Under the pieces are notes generated by a model that was given only the letters and a program-made list of their open reading frames with translations, was not told the DNA's origin and made no database searches. The position numbers and the translations under genes are program-made. Shown piece by piece: positions 1 through 11,410 of a stretch of DNA of 64,000 nt; within the stretch, counting starts at the first letter, position 1, and each line of letters begins with the position of its first letter. Origin of the DNA: Forficula auricularia (lineage: Eukaryota; Arthropoda; Insecta; Dermaptera; Forficulidae). The DNA lies in the NCBI GenBank assembly GCA_024734495.1, contig JALMQS010000099.1, forward strand, positions 68,432,483 through 68,496,482, given 5' to 3'.

Positions 1-1845
1 ACCTAATATAATTTTAATGCAAATTATTAATCAAAATTATATCGGATAATTAGCGATATGCTGACAAACCTATTTATATTTTTTACTTTATTTTCTATTA
101 TAAAAATAAAATTTAAGCTATAATATATATCATGTATTTAAATGGCAATATTATAAGAAAATAATATTTAAATAAATGATATTACTTGATGTCCTATAAT
201 AAAAAATAAATAAATAAGTTATTAGAAAGTAAATACATAGAAATTAAAAATCAAAATTTTTATAAAAAAAAGTTGCATAACCCCTTAATACGTTCCACTG
301 AACCCAGGTTGAATATCACTAACCTAAAGAATTTAATCTTGACTCAGAAATGACGTTTATATTATAAAAGAGTCAAATTTCAGCATATTACCATTTCGCC
401 CAATATGACAAATTGATTTTTGCTAGAAGCAAAAAAATCCCAAAATCGAAGTATTTCTTTGTTTTGGAAATACAAACATTTTTCAAATCATTTGAATTGC
501 AGACATTTCTATTCACAAATATAGGTACAGGAAAAAAAATTGACAATTTTTGATTGAATTCAAAACTTGTTGCCTGGTGAGCAGCTGTATTTTCCGAGCG
601 AACCGAATACAAGAGAAAAAAATATCATAAGCAAATGAAAAAATTAACATATTATATTTAAATATATATTAATCCAGTTTTAAATCAATGTGTATGTACA
701 TTAATAAAACTTGAATAGATATAGCTAGGTACCTATATATTACTATTTTTTATATTGTTATTTTTCTGATTGAGCCACGCCTACCTCCAATAGCTATATA
801 TTATTTACCACATGGCACTTAATCCCATGTCTAAGCCAAGGTTGAAGCAAACTTTTATTACAAATATCAAAAGGGTATCTCGGACATTTAGTTATAGGTA
901 TATATATAATTCAAGATCTTATTAAATAGAAAAATCATTATTTCTTATGACATTATAAAATAAATAAATAATATATATATATATATGTATGGCCTTATTT
1001 CTGCTGGAACAAACACTGCCTTGCTTTATACTCAAAACGTGTTTAACTATTTCTATGCTTTTAGAATAGTAAGAAGTTTGTATTTCCAAGTTTCTTAATT
1101 TTTCAAATTTTACTCATAATATTTGAGGAAAAAATGAAAACTTTTGCGAAATTCAGTCGCTTTCAACAAATTTTAATGATTGCGAACTGTTTGAGTTAGA
1201 AACTTAAAGCCACAAAGATTAAGTTTATTATTTAGTGCCAAATTTCAGTTTATTTGCTCCTTCGTTTGATAGTTTTTCGAATAACAATTCTTTTTTTAAT
1301 TTCTGCATTTTAAATTGAAAGTTTTTAAGCTAGAAAGCTTAAAAACTAATCAGTTTTTCGTTTTAGAAATACAAAGATTTTAGCATCCAGCAAAAACTTT
1401 CTAAAACTTTTCTTCTTGAGAAATTCAGAGAGACATTTGAATTAAATAATGCTTAAAAAAATTTCTCCACAGACTTTTATAAATATACTAATTAATAAAA
1501 TGAATTTAATTCGATACTCAGGCCTACCGAATTGTCGTGCATTAGTATGCTCACAGAAAACAAAGGTGCTTGAAAATTAATTTTTTCCAAAATTCAGACA
1601 TTTCCAAATAAGATAATCGAACATATTTGAGTGAATTCAATATTTCGGACCGTCCGGCAGACTTTGCTTTCCTCATGTAGTGAGTCTCGATATCTCAATT
1701 TTATCATTACGCTGAGTGGTTTTTGTGGTCAATGAAATTAGTTCCTCTTTTTGTCGACTTTTATTGATAGAATTTCTCAAAGTTCGTCATCAACCTTGCA
1801 ATTTTATTAATTTATTTAAAAGACTTAAATATTGAATTTAGAGAC
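1..1845. repeat. AT-rich sequence with old dispersed repeat fragments
   Basis: No gene is visible. Segments at about 330-620 (reversed) and 1080-1660 belong to a degenerate family that recurs near 7860-8060, 9640-9790, 21890-22220, 29400-29650, 55540-55620, 56640-56760 and 62430-62600. It is recognised by phrases like AGCTAGAAAGCT, TTTTTCAAGACTCGGTACAC and TTCAGACATTT. Open frames in it are fortuitous. Confidence 0.4.
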
Positions 1846-2030
1846 GCCAGTAAAGCAGTGGCTAAGGCGCTTGACTTCAGATCTAGTTTACTCGGAATCT
1901 AATCTCGCCCTAGTTAGAACACTTTTCATCTTTGTTAAAAATGCAATGCGCAGGGAAACCACCCTTGTGAAAAGTTTCTCCAGAAAAATCACAATGTAGA
2001 GAATACTCTTCATAGAAGAAGAAGTATATA
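1846..2030 (+). repeat. tRNA-derived SINE-like relic
   Basis: The sequence CAGTGGCTAAGGCGCTTGAC matches a tRNA A-box region and a degraded B-box-like AATCTAATCTCG follows about 45 bases on. A related head is seen at about 36262-36345 (GTGGCTAAGACGTT). There is no poly(A) tail or target duplication that I can define. Confidence 0.35.
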
Positions 2031-2439
2031 GTATATCGTGGGCTTATTGCGAAAGCTCATTAAGTTACATTTTCATACATTTGAGATAGTCCAATTTCAA
2101 ACTTACGATTAGTTTTAAAAATACTTAAGTACCAATTTAATTGTTTAGCTTTTTTTTTTATTTTTGTACTTATAAATATGTTTCATACCTCACACAATTG
2201 AATAAAATAGTTTACATATATATATTTTTTTTTCGCCCTGTAAAATCAGAACATTGTGCACTTAGTGAAATTGTTTCTTATGGTTAATACTTTAGGGTTA
2301 ATAGGGTTTGTGTTATTTTGATTTCCTTAAAGTATTTTTATATCGATAAACATGATCGAACATCATAACTACGTACTATTAGATGAAAATCCACCAAAAG
2401 TGTACTTAGTGACTTTTCCCGAGAAGCCCACGATATATT
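2031..2439. mobile_element. Possible MITE with ATATCGTGGGCTT ends
   Basis: TATATCGTGGGCTT near 2032-2045 is matched by AAGCCCACGATATA at about 2425-2438, giving a 14-base terminal inverted repeat around some 380 bases of non-coding AT-rich DNA. The flanks offer only TA-type duplications, so the superfamily cannot be fixed. Confidence 0.4.
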
Positions 2440-2464
2440 GAATTTAATTGTTAAAGCATACAAA

Positions 2465-2634
2465 ATTTAAATATTAATGATGACGAAGTTCAAGCGGGAG
2501 GCTCGGGTTTGAGCCTGGCTAGCATATAAAATTTCTATTGGCTAAAACTCGGCTCCCTCACTTACCCTACTTACTGATGTGCTGTCTAAATGGGCTTTGT
2601 TCCCGGTGACAATAAATAAATAAATAAAAAAAAG
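2465..2634 (+). repeat. SINE-like element ending in AAATA repeats
   Basis: A B-box-like CGGGTTTGAGCC near the start is followed by a GC-richer body and a tail of AATAAATAAATAAATAAA, the layout of a tRNA-derived SINE with a simple-repeat tail. I see no second copy in the window, so the call is tentative. Confidence 0.35.
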
Positions 2635-2635
2635 A

Positions 2636-2770
2636 TAGACTAACTGCACGGATAACAAGTTAGCGCTTGGGTTCGACTCCTGAGGGGGCGAAACCTTCTG
2701 ATATACTATATAATATATACGTAATAATCTACTAAGATCTTTGATAAAATCGTCCTTATATAAATTCTCA
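2636..2770 (+). repeat. tRNA-like SINE family, copy 1
   Basis: It contains GGGTTCGACTCCTGAGGGG, a good B-box, preceded by a tRNA-like GCACGGATAACAAGTTAGC, and followed by CTTCTGATAT and an AT-rich body. It aligns over about 120 bases with 6430-6560, which lies inside the hAT element at 6023. Confidence 0.45.
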
Positions 2771-3486
2771 TATAATTAAAATACAGATATGAAACCTGGA
2801 AGTTGTTCTTTGTTTGAAAAAATTTCCATCCATTTTTCAAAAAGATAAGACACTCAGATTTTCATCTTATATTAATAGATAAAGTTTAATTACAAATTAA
2901 ATAGCTATTTTTTTTTTTTTTTTGAAAATGTTAAAAAGAAATAAAATTACAGACGAAACCAGAATTAATGTCCTTATGTCAGAAGTTTTCTCTTTTTTCT
3001 CTATTTTTGAAAATGTACACTAGACATTTTCAAAATAATCTATATATATAAAAGCCATTGTCATGTCATGTGGCGCATCAAAGAACGATGTGGTGAGAAA
3101 AAGCAACTAATAGTTAGATTGTCAAATTTTTCAAATAAAATATCTCTATATTCTCTATCTATAATATCTCTATATATTAATATTAATATATTCCTCTATA
3201 TAGCTTAGAATATTAGATTTACGGCGTGTCTCATTTGAAATTTTAAAATATATATTATATTTAAAATATATATTATACCGGGAAAATTAATTTTTTTTTG
3301 AATTTAAGAAAAATATAAATTCTTGAAATTTTAGCAGTCAAATTAATTTTAAAATATAAATATATATTATATATATTTAATTTACAATATAAGTTTTAAT
3401 GAGATATGATTTAATGGAATAATGAGAATAATTCTTATTAGTTGAATAAAAGATTTCACTGTCGATGGTAACAGAATTGTTTTTAT
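2771..3486. other. AT-rich intergenic stretch
   Basis: No gene, RNA or element boundary is supported here apart from the TA-rich motif at 3038. It holds poly(T) and poly(A) runs and TATA-like microsatellite sequence. Confidence 0.3.
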
Positions 3487-3614
3487 TTTAGGTTAAAAAA
3501 TAAAATAAAATGAGAGAGTCTTCTGTTTTTTAATAATTTTTAATAATTTTAATAATTAAAATTATTAAAAAACAGAAGACTCTCTCATTTTATTTTATTT
3601 TTTAACCTAAAAAG
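3487..3614. repeat. Small perfect foldback (128 bp)
   Basis: Arms of about 55 bases, reading AGGTTAAAAAATAAAATAAA then GAGAGAGTCTTCTG on the left and their reverse complements on the right, meet around a short AT-rich centre (TAATAATTTTAATAATTAAAA). The match is almost perfect, so the palindrome is young or maintained by gene conversion. Confidence 0.75.
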
Positions 3615-3804
3615 AATAATTCTTAATTTATTACTGCGCGGCTAATTTGAAATGTTAGTAGATAAACAAATTAATTTTTAAAATTATTATATTTAATTTA
3701 GAGATTATTTTTAGATAAATTTAAATATTGAAATGTATTATTAAAAAAGTAGAAAAATATTGTAACATGTAAGAATAAATATATATGTAACATGTAAGAA
3801 TAAA

Positions 3805-4428
3805 GATGCCTTGGCACTAAATAACAAAATAATCGACCTGCTACCAACAAATGTTAAAATTTATAAGAGTGCTGATTCCATTATCACTGATAATCCTGAA
3901 AATCACAATACTTACCCCATTGAGTTTTTAAACGCCCAAACTCCCTCAGGGATGCCACCACACATTCTTCATTTGAAAAGTGGTGGCTTGATCATGCTAA
4001 TTAGAAATTTAAACGCTAAAAAGGGTCTCTGCAATGGCACACGACTGATAGTTAAGGAGCTATATACTAATTTTATTAAAGCAGAAATACTAACCGGTAC
4101 TCGCAAAGGCGATGTGGTATTTTTACCTAGAATTAATATTGCACCAACTGACACGGATCTCCCGTTCACACTCAAGAGACGGCAGTTCCCCATCATCCCG
4201 GCCTTTGTCATAACAATAAATAAAGCACAAGGACAGTCTTTCAACAATGTGGGAATTTACTTGAAAGAGCCAGTTTTTTCACATGGCCAGTTATACGTTG
4301 CACTCACAAGGACGAGGTATAAGGAAAATTTGAAAATTTATATTCAAGATGGCGAGGCACAGGGCCATTTATCGAACAACGAAAATGTTTATACAAAAAA
4401 TGTTGTTTATGAGGAAATATTCTGTTGA
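3805..4428 (+). pseudogene. Helitron PIF1-type helicase, C-terminal fragment
   Basis: An open frame of about 207 codons without an ATG at its beginning (the frame enters through GAT GCC TTG). It covers the C-terminal part of a PIF1-like superfamily 1 helicase of the kind fused to the Rep domain in Helitrons. It reads ALNNKIIDLLP, then MLIRNLNAKKGLCNGTRLIV, then AFVITINKAQGQSF (motif V type) and HGQLYVALTRTR (motif VI type), stopping at TGA 4426-4428. Walker A, Walker B and the Rep nuclease are missing upstream, so this is a 5'-truncated relic. There are no stops or frameshifts in what remains, which suggests moderate age. PIF1-type host helicase is less likely, given the repeat-type tail downstream. 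Confidence 0.8.
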
Positions 4429-4952
4429 CCCGGCTACAATAATATGTTTTTTAACTTTATTCCCTTATCAATTGTTAGATGTTGAGTGTATGGTCGTATA
4501 TTTATGTTATTTGTGTATGTTTATTTGTTTTAATATAACTCTAATAAAGTTTTTTTCGCCTTTTTTTATCGATTCTCATCATTCAACAAATTACTTTTCA
4601 TTTCAAGTTATTATAGACGGCTAATAGCCATATCTCGAGACGCTGCCCTCCAGAGCCACCAGCTCGGAGCACGCCTGGTACTGCTATCTTACCTTAATAT
4701 AATAATGAAATAGGTTTCCAACCGATCGGGAAATGGTTGTATGCTCTAATAAAGTATTTATAAAGCATTTACTGATATTTTTTTAATCTTTCTTTGATCA
4801 AAATTCATTATTCAAAAAAATATTTTTTTCAAAACATATAATTACGGACAGCTAATAATCACATCTCGAGACGCTGCCCGCCAGGGCCGCCTGCCCGGAG
4901 GGCCGAGCAGTGCCGGGCGTGCCGTAGGCACGCCGGGTACTGCTCGTAATAA
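4429..4952 (+). mobile_element. Helitron 3' tail with duplicated subterminal block and terminal hairpin
   Basis: Two copies of a block containing ATCTCGAGACGCTGCCC lie at about 4617-4665 and 4850-4900. The second is followed by a GC-rich imperfect inverted repeat (arms GAGCAGTGCCGGGCGTGCC and GGCACGCCGGGTACTGCTC, about 4904-4948) in otherwise AT-rich sequence. A strong hairpin close to the 3' end is a Helitron hallmark. The expected CTRR end is not seen right after it, so a Helentron-type end or a decayed end is possible. Confidence 0.5.
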
Positions 4953-5209
4953 TAATAATCATTAAAAGTGGTATTTTATTTCATTTAGTTTTTAACTATA
5001 TGTATTCCATTAACATGGGTTTTTGGAAAAAATGCCATTTTTATACTTGTTTTGTTCGTTTGAAAATTCTCTCCTTACATTTAAAAACATGAGAAAATAT
5101 ATACTTAAATATTAACTCTGACGTCTCACCACTGTTTCTAATTTCGGCTTTAACATTTTTACTTTTCACTAATTTTCAAAACAAAAATACATAATATTTT
5201 ATTATCAAT

Positions 5210-5720
5210 AATTACTAGTTGCAAGGCCCGCCTTCGGCGGGAGCTCTTACTAGCCATAGAGCTCGCCCCAGGCGCGGATCCAGACCTCTGTTTTTTTTTG
5301 GGGGGGGGGGGCGGTCGCCGGTATATAAGATCTACTTTTGATCTCGGAAGTGTGTCACGATCGAATTGTCCAAGCAGGGGGGGGGGGGGGTCAGAGACGC
5401 CGCCCCCACCTAGAACTTTATTTTCTTCAATTTTAAAATTTAATGTTATAAAAAAAAAAATTAAACCCCAATGCTTTGGGGGGGAGGCGGATCGCCCCCA
5501 TCGCCCCCTCCCTGGATCCGCCCATGGCTCGCCCCTGGTCCCCCACTCGAACCCCCCCCCCCCGAAACCTCTCAGCACCCCCACCCACACCACCATCCCA
5601 ATGTACAGACAAAACCTTAATTTTATATATATAGATAATTTCATTCAAATTGGTAACCATGACGACTGTTTTTGGGGGACGGACATACATAGATTCATAG
5701 ATACATACAGAGGCAGGCAT
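5210..5720. repeat. GC-rich low-complexity block with G/C homopolymers
   Basis: An island that differs sharply from its flanks. It has runs of 10 or more G or C at about 5300, 5380 and 5550, a short hairpin CCCGCCTTCGGCGGG near 5226, and a GCGGATCCAG / CTGGATCCGC inverted pair at about 5273-5283 and 5511-5521. The open frames on both strands are products of the homopolymers. It may be a decayed DNA transposon; homopolymer lengths may also be assembly errors. Confidence 0.4.
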
Positions 5721-6022
5721 AAATGCGCTTTAGTAGTATAGGATTATTAATTGATTATAGATTAATACTTTTATGTATGCACACCATATTACAAAAATAT
5801 TACTTTTTTAAATCAACTTAGATGCAAATAATCGATAATCAGAGGCATGTTAGTGAAGGTATTCAATGTTGCCTAATTTCTAGGCGCACCTATAGAAATC
5901 TTGGAGGTGTTTCGTTTGAAAATATTATAAGTCATCGATTTCAATTCATCAAGACCCCCATTTTCACAGAGTTATTTATAATGAGACCAATCTAAAATCC
6001 TTCCTCTTTCTTTCTTCTAGTA

Positions 6023-6966
6023 CAGACTTGTCCAACCAGCGGTCCGCGGGCCACATGTGGCCCAAGACGGCTATCAATGTGACCCCTTCAAAAAACTTCA
6101 TGAAATTGCCACTAAAAATACCAGTGATATTACTAAAAATATAATAATTTTAACTCGTTATTAATTTTTAAATTTAACTATAAAACTAAAGATTTGAGTA
6201 GGTATCTTTTTTTTTGAAAATAGTTGGAATGTTTTCAAAAAATCACTTCAGGTTAAAACTAACCAATGTTTATTAAGAGAATCAAATCTTTAATTTTATA
6301 TTTAAATAAGAGGACTTGTATGAAAAACTTTTTTTTTAAGCTAAATTTTTTAATTTCCGTTATAGAAGAATGGAGTAAACAATTTCTCTGCTTATAAATA
6401 TATTGTGATTCAGAGAGGTTTTTGACTCGAGGGTGTGAGCTGACTACCCGGAAAGCATGTTAGTTCTCAGGCTCGACTCCTGAGGGGATGAATCCCCTCT
6501 GATATCGCAATTTAATAATATTTCTACTAAAATCTTAGAATTTGTCCTAAAAATTAAATTCTTTCTTTTTTAATTTTAACACTTTATTTAGCAATGAGGT
6601 ATTTATAAAATGATTCTTAAATAATTGTATTTATTCAAGCAGCTATTTCCAAGTATGAATCACTCAAAGAATGAAGCTAGATCTAAAATATTTGATGAGC
6701 ATTTTGAGAGGTCATTTAAACCCAATATCGACTGATTTATGTCTCAGAAACAATGGCAAACATCTCATAATTTATGTTGCTGATTTGTCCTTTACTTTTA
6801 TTATAAAAAACTTATAAAGTAATTATTTAAATATGTTATAACTAAAGGTATATTCTACGTTTTTGCTTATCAGCTAGCATTAGCGCTAGTGTATTTTATA
6901 TGTGTCCCAAAACTACTCGTATTCTTCCAATGTGGCCCAGGGAAGCTAAAGGGTTGGACACCCCTG
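6023..6966. mobile_element. Non-autonomous hAT element, complete, with 8-bp target duplication
   Basis: It starts CAGACTTGTCCAACCAGCGG and ends with the complement of CAGGGGTGTCCAACCC, so the ends are CAG...CTG with a matching TGTCCAACC block. An identical 8-base TTCTAGTA lies at 6015-6022 and 6967-6974. Ends, duplication size and the subterminal GGTCCGCGGGCCACATGTGG and GTGGCCCAGGG words are typical of hAT elements of the Charlie type. The 944-base interior has no transposase frame. A tRNA-like SINE segment (6430-6560) is nested inside. Confidence 0.85.
6430..6560 (+). repeat. tRNA-like SINE family, copy 2, nested in the hAT element
   Basis: It has the B-box GGCTCGACTCCTGAGGGG and the downstream CTCTGATATCGCAATTTAATA body that parallels 2636-2770, including the later ACTAAAATCTT...GTCCT phrase. 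Position inside the hAT element means it was either captured before the hAT copy moved or inserted later. Confidence 0.45.
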
Positions 6967-6974
6967 TTCTAGTA

Positions 6975-8685
6975 TGGGAGAGTTAATTAATTCAATTGGT
7001 GTTCCTCATTCTTGCTGTAGCTCCTTATATTCTTATCATTAAAACAAACAAACTTTAAACTGTTAAGATAATGTTAAGTATCACTTTGGGATTTGATAAA
7101 AAAATTATGTTTAGTCTACCTAAAGTAAACAAATAGGAGATCCGACCTTATCTAGCTGACTCGATTTCCTGGCCCATCGCAAAATCATCTCTGTTTATTA
7201 ACCACGGTATTTATTTTGAAGAATTTGTTTCTCTAATCCTGAGTAATTTTTAAAGAGTTAGGTGTCGGTTCATGGTGAAACATTTTTAAAAAATCAGTAA
7301 GTAGAATTTTAAGGTAGGTTTCTTTACATTTTGTGAAACCTGCCTTGGAATTTTACTTACTGATTATTCTCTAATCCTCCCTAAAAACTCTTTTGTAAGA
7401 AAGGCAAGATTTTCGCACACACCTCTTCACTGTCAAATTTGATACAAGTCGAAGCGGTCTTTGTTTCGGGTTTTCCAAAGTAAATGGTTGAACTCAAAAT
7501 ACTACTTTTGTCTATTTTATTTTATTCTTCCTCCGAATAAACAACATTGCTAAAAGTATTTAATTCTTTCTGTAAGACTGAAAAGTTGTCTTCGAAAAAC
7601 TAGTCTTTCTAGTTTTTAAAACCAGTATTACCATTTGAGAAGCCCCTTAAATGGTTCCAATATTCGAGGGCAATATTCTTTCTTAGAAGAAATGCGATTT
7701 TTAATAGTTTCTTCTAACACTCAGGTACGCAAAAAATTCATAGGAAAATTCAGTTACTGCTTTCTCCCATGATATAGGTAAGATCCTATAGAAACTAGGA
7801 TGATTAATGAAGATCATAGTAATATTTTTTATAAATAAAACCACTATTATTTGAGAGCGAGTCTATTGTATTTTTAAACTTCTTAATGTAATAATTAAAA
7901 GAAAAAAATGCGAAAACTTTTTCGAAACTCTACGCTTTCAGGTTGTCAGAGCGCCTCTAGTAATAAATAATCAACTTAAATATTAAAACAATATTTTCTA
8001 TTTTAATTATCTTGAGAAAAATTCAATTTTTTAATTAATTTTGATATATAATTGAAGAAAAAAGTGAAAACATTTTCAAGACTGAGTATAAGCTATGGGC
8101 GAATTTTGCAGATGGTTGTGGAAGTAGTTAACTATCGCACTGAGCTATGGTTGGATCTATCTTACTAATAAATTTAAATGTAATAAGTTATATTATGAAA
8201 ATTTTCTTTCGAGTATGGACTGGTAGGATTTAATGATGAATTGATGGACAGTTAGTCAAGGATAATGAAAACCCCAAATTTCGATTAAAATAGTTTTTTT
8301 TTTTTTTTCTCTTTTTCCCCTCCTGGCCTTGCTCATAACAAAGCATTTGGCCAACTCTATAGTATTAAAAAATTTATTTTTACCCCTTAACAAGGACCAA
8401 TATGACACCAGAGCGGCGCCCCACAGCACAGCAATAGGAGTACCCGCGGCACACGCCGCCTGAGCCACAAAAGTTCCTGCCTTGATCCTTAGTATAAAAA
8501 CTGAGGCCTAAGATGTAAAGGTCTCAGAAGATCATTGTCGAAGACTATGAATAAGTTTGAAATGTCTTTAAGGGATTCATAATAAGTAATGATTAAATGA
8601 GATATGGAGTAGTATGTCAAGTGTTATTCCAAAACCATCCAATAGACAAAATATGCCCTATTATTATCTTGGTAATGTCCGATTT
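6975..8685. other. Non-coding stretch with old repeats
   Basis: Besides the hairpin at 7292-7366 I see only degenerate dispersed-repeat segments (about 7860-8060) and a poly(T) run near 8290. No gene is supported. Confidence 0.3.
7292..7366. repeat. Short hairpin
   Basis: Arms of about 31 bases (AATCAGTAAGTAGAATTTTA then AGGTAGGTTTC, and their near-perfect reverse complement) flank a 12-base loop. No coding sequence or known family. It may be the remnant of a small foldback or MITE. Confidence 0.6.
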
Positions 8686-8694
8686 AACATTTGT

Positions 8695-9000
8695 ATAATG
8701 GAGAAGAATTGTCATTCGTGTTGGTAGCAAAATTTTTCTTTGGTAATATCAGTGTAAAATGTGTCTATTTTGATCTTATATCTATCACAGTTCAAATATA
8801 TATGATCAATATCCCCAATATTTTCACCACCACACACGCAAAATGGAGTATCCCTGACTCCAGTCTATGTAGGTGAGACGGTGTGGGAGCATGACCGCTA
8901 CGAAGGCGAAATATCAGTGTGGACAGATTTTTAAAATAATGGTTGTATATGAACCATGGTGTATGAGGGAATTATAGGAACTATTTTAAAGAGATGGCCT
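8695..9000 (-). pseudogene. Jockey-like non-LTR retrotransposon, C-terminal relic
   Basis: On the minus strand two frames joined by a frameshift give SGHAPTPSHLHRLE and then DTPFCVCGGENIGDIDHIYL followed by NCDRYK. The C-x-C-G...DxDHxxxxC pattern is the cysteine/histidine motif found at the C terminus of Jockey and related non-LTR ORF2 proteins, after the reverse transcriptase. Stops upstream and downstream and the frameshift show it is dead. No reverse transcriptase is attached; the RT fragment at 27136-28085 may come from the same superfamily. Confidence 0.6.
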
Positions 9001-9179
9001 CCTTTGGTCTTACTGCTTAATGTTTAATGTTTAATGGAACGTCATTTTTATTCTCCTAAAAACCGGTATTTCTGCAGATCAGGTTCTTACTTCTTCAAAG
9101 TTTAAAATGATCAACCAAAGAAGCTTGTAACCACCTAAGTTGTCTCCTTTAATAGTGCTTATGCTTAAATTAACTAGTG

Positions 9180-9362
9180 CTTTTTTTTGGCTTTTCGGCC
9201 TTTCTAGCCATAAGCCAATTTACGATACTACTTATTATTATTGTTTTTTTAATTTGTCTCTACCCCGGGGTCAAATTTTAGCCGGATGCCTCGGGTCGGA
9301 TTCGAACCCGGGTCCACTTGGTTAGCAAGCTAGCACGCTACCCCTAGCCTAACCCGACCCTC
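9180..9362 (-). mobile_element. tRNA-derived SINE with 10-bp target duplication, copy 1
   Basis: Read on the minus strand it begins GGGTCGGGTTAGGCTAGGGG, continues with a tRNA-like A-box region and a perfect B-box GGTTCGAATCC, then a tRNA-unrelated body and an A-rich tail. TTAACTAGTG occurs at 9170-9179 and 9363-9372. The second copy is at 35803-35984 in the other orientation. The internal pol III promoter, tail and duplication are the hallmarks of a SINE moved by a LINE partner. Confidence 0.85.
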
Positions 9363-9473
9363 TTAACTAGTGTTAAAGTTTGGCGTTAACATCAACAAAG
9401 AAATGTGTACTGCATTGTTAAAGAAGACAAGAAGGAATAGTTACACAAGCTGCCTTCATTAACCCTTTTAAAA

Positions 9474-9504
9474 CCTGGAGGAGTGAAGTTCGTCCGAAAC
9501 GTCG
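9474..9504 (+). other. Stem-loop module with GAAACGTCG end (hammerhead-like, degraded)
   Basis: CCTGGAGGAGTGAAGTT followed by CGTCCGAAACGTCG resembles the recurrent CTGAWGA + stem + GAAACGT module, with the first box altered. About 80 bases downstream comes ATTGCTGCCTTTG, comparable to the GCTGCCTT end after the copies at 37829 and 52992. Confidence 0.45.
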
Positions 9505-10335
9505 TTTTTTATGAGAAAGAAAATGACGACCAAATAAATTATTTTATTTGGGATTTGTAGTTCTTATTTCTTATTGCTGCCTTTGCATCAATTCACTATT
9601 CAAAAATATTCAAATTAAAAATAAATACAATCATTTGGGGACCAGAACGATCTGTTCCATTCTTCAGGTATCGTGGATATCTTAATAGAGACACAATAAA
9701 AATCATGGCTGAAAATACTTTTTCTTCACGATTCAGACATTTTAATTCACAATGAGAAAAAAAGTGAATTCAATACGGGAGCCGCCCGCAAGCAAGCTGC
9801 TTACCAAGTATTAATAATTTTTGCTACTAATAAAGTTTTAATTAATTTTTTTATAAGAGATAAAAATAAGGTATGAGATATATTATAAAATAGTAAAGAA
9901 ATGTAAACAAATTCCAACAAAGGAAAACAAAAAACTCGTTTGAATAATATCGAAATCAAGAATCCTGATCGAGGTGGAGCGATTTCCCCTATTATATGAT
10001 ATTATCTCTGACAAAACAACTACATTTGATGCCAATAAAATAAAATAAAACTTGAAATAATATTAAAAAAAAGGTGTGAAAAAGTTATTTTCTTAAGATT
10101 TTCAAGTTTATGGTTATTATTTATTTATTCATCGATGACAAATTTTATTGTGATTTCATAAAATCGCTCCAGGACATGAAATCCTTTCTCAATTCACTTG
10201 TCTTAAAAGTGGCTGGAATCCAGCTCCATGGAGATATGTTTATCATATTAATTTGGAAATATTATTTCAAAATGCGCCACCATTGATTTTTTTTAATAAT
10301 ATTAATTGATAATGCTTTTGGAGTCTAGACGTAAT
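9505..10335. other. Non-coding stretch
   Basis: AT-rich, with a degenerate dispersed-repeat segment at about 9640-9790 and no gene or bounded element that I can define. Confidence 0.3.
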
Positions 10336-10339
10336 TAAT

Positions 10340-11410
10340 GTTTTGGAAGTATATATTCTATATCGTGTAATAATATAGATATAATGTCAAGTATTGCATT
10401 CGCCTGCCAAGGGTCTTGACACTTTAAAACCTTCTATGTCCGATATGAAAAAAGTTGATTTCACCTTTGTGACAGCTAGGTGGAAGGAATGCCCTTAATA
10501 CTTTGAAACCGTATTTAGAACATAAAACCAGATATTGTGCTCTTCAGAGACGAAAGTGACAAAAATCCATTGTCTCCGTGCGAACGTAATATGTGTATAG
10601 TGTAGGTATACCTATGTTATGTACGTATGTCCCTCCTGCGTTTCGCAACCTTAAGTCTCAGAGCAACAAAATACGAAACTTAAGGTCGACATAGTCTATA
10701 GGAGTTCAGCAAGCTTTTGGTTGAAATCAGAACACTGGAAGTTGACATTTTTTTTAAAAAATTGTTGTACTAAGTTATTAGTCGTGTATACATTTTAATC
10801 CGATTGAAATAAAGGAAGAGGGTGTGAATTATGAGGGTCGTCAAAAAAATATTTTAATCCTTCATATATCGTATACGGTATGTCGCAAAGCTTGAGTATT
10901 TGAGACTTAAGCTATCTTAGAAGCTAAAATAATCTCGAGATTTTGGCTATAATCGAAGAACCGGATGTTGATGTTTGCTTGAAGATTTTGGGTATTTTTA
11001 GGTATAAATTTCGATCGGAATCAAGTGAGAAGAGTAAATTAGTCATGTCGAAAAAATTAATGCCTCTATCTAGGATACGGTGAGTCGCAGAGCTTTGGGA
11101 TTTGAAACTTGAGCTATCTTGACGCTATAAGAAATATCCCAAGATTTTGGCTATAATCAAAAGACCGGAAGTAGATGTTTACTTGAAGATTTTTGGTATT
11201 TTGCAATTTCATATTTTTTCGGTTTTCTCAAAACGGCTTGGGGGAATCGCAAATCGAAGTAATAAATAATAAGGAAAATTGGTATGATGATTTCAAATAA
11301 GGGAGAAACTAATGTGAAAGCCGTGTGGTGCCCACACCAGTTGATTTGGGTTAGCTCATCGCGCGAGTGAAATCGAAAAATTAGAAAAATACTTTTGATT
11401 AAAATCACGA
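10340..11410 (-). mobile_element. Hairpin-ended repeat family 3, copy a
   Basis: The 3' end (minus strand) near 10410-10340 reads GCAATACTTGACATTATATC and folds with the following ATATTATTACACGATATAG. The body carries family phrases such as AATCCGATTGAAATAAAGGA and repeated CGGAAGTTGATGTTTACTTG-type words. Near its other end is GGTGCCCACACCAGTTGATT, shared with 34745-35345. It is non-coding and probably non-autonomous. Confidence 0.55.

Larger units (their letters stand above)
3038..5636. mobile_element. Possible Helitron-like span bracketed by ATCTATATATATAAAA ends
   Basis: ATCTATATATATAAAA at 3038 and its reverse complement TTTTATATATATAGAT at about 5619-5634 bracket the helicase fragment. 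The right end (ACAAAACCTTAATTTTATA before the repeat) recurs at about 17815-17845, and a weaker version occurs near 59565-59590, so it behaves like a repeated element terminus. That the two ends belong to one insertion is inference; low-complexity TA runs make chance matches plausible. Confidence 0.3.

Noticed and set aside
5159..5741. Overlapping open frames rich in Gly, Pro and Arg on both strands
   Set aside because: They are translations of poly(G)/poly(C) tracts; composition rather than coding explains them.
8256..8468. 70-codon open frame with an Ala/Gly-rich start
   Set aside because: Ends in a lysine run made by poly(T) on the other strand, with no family resemblance.
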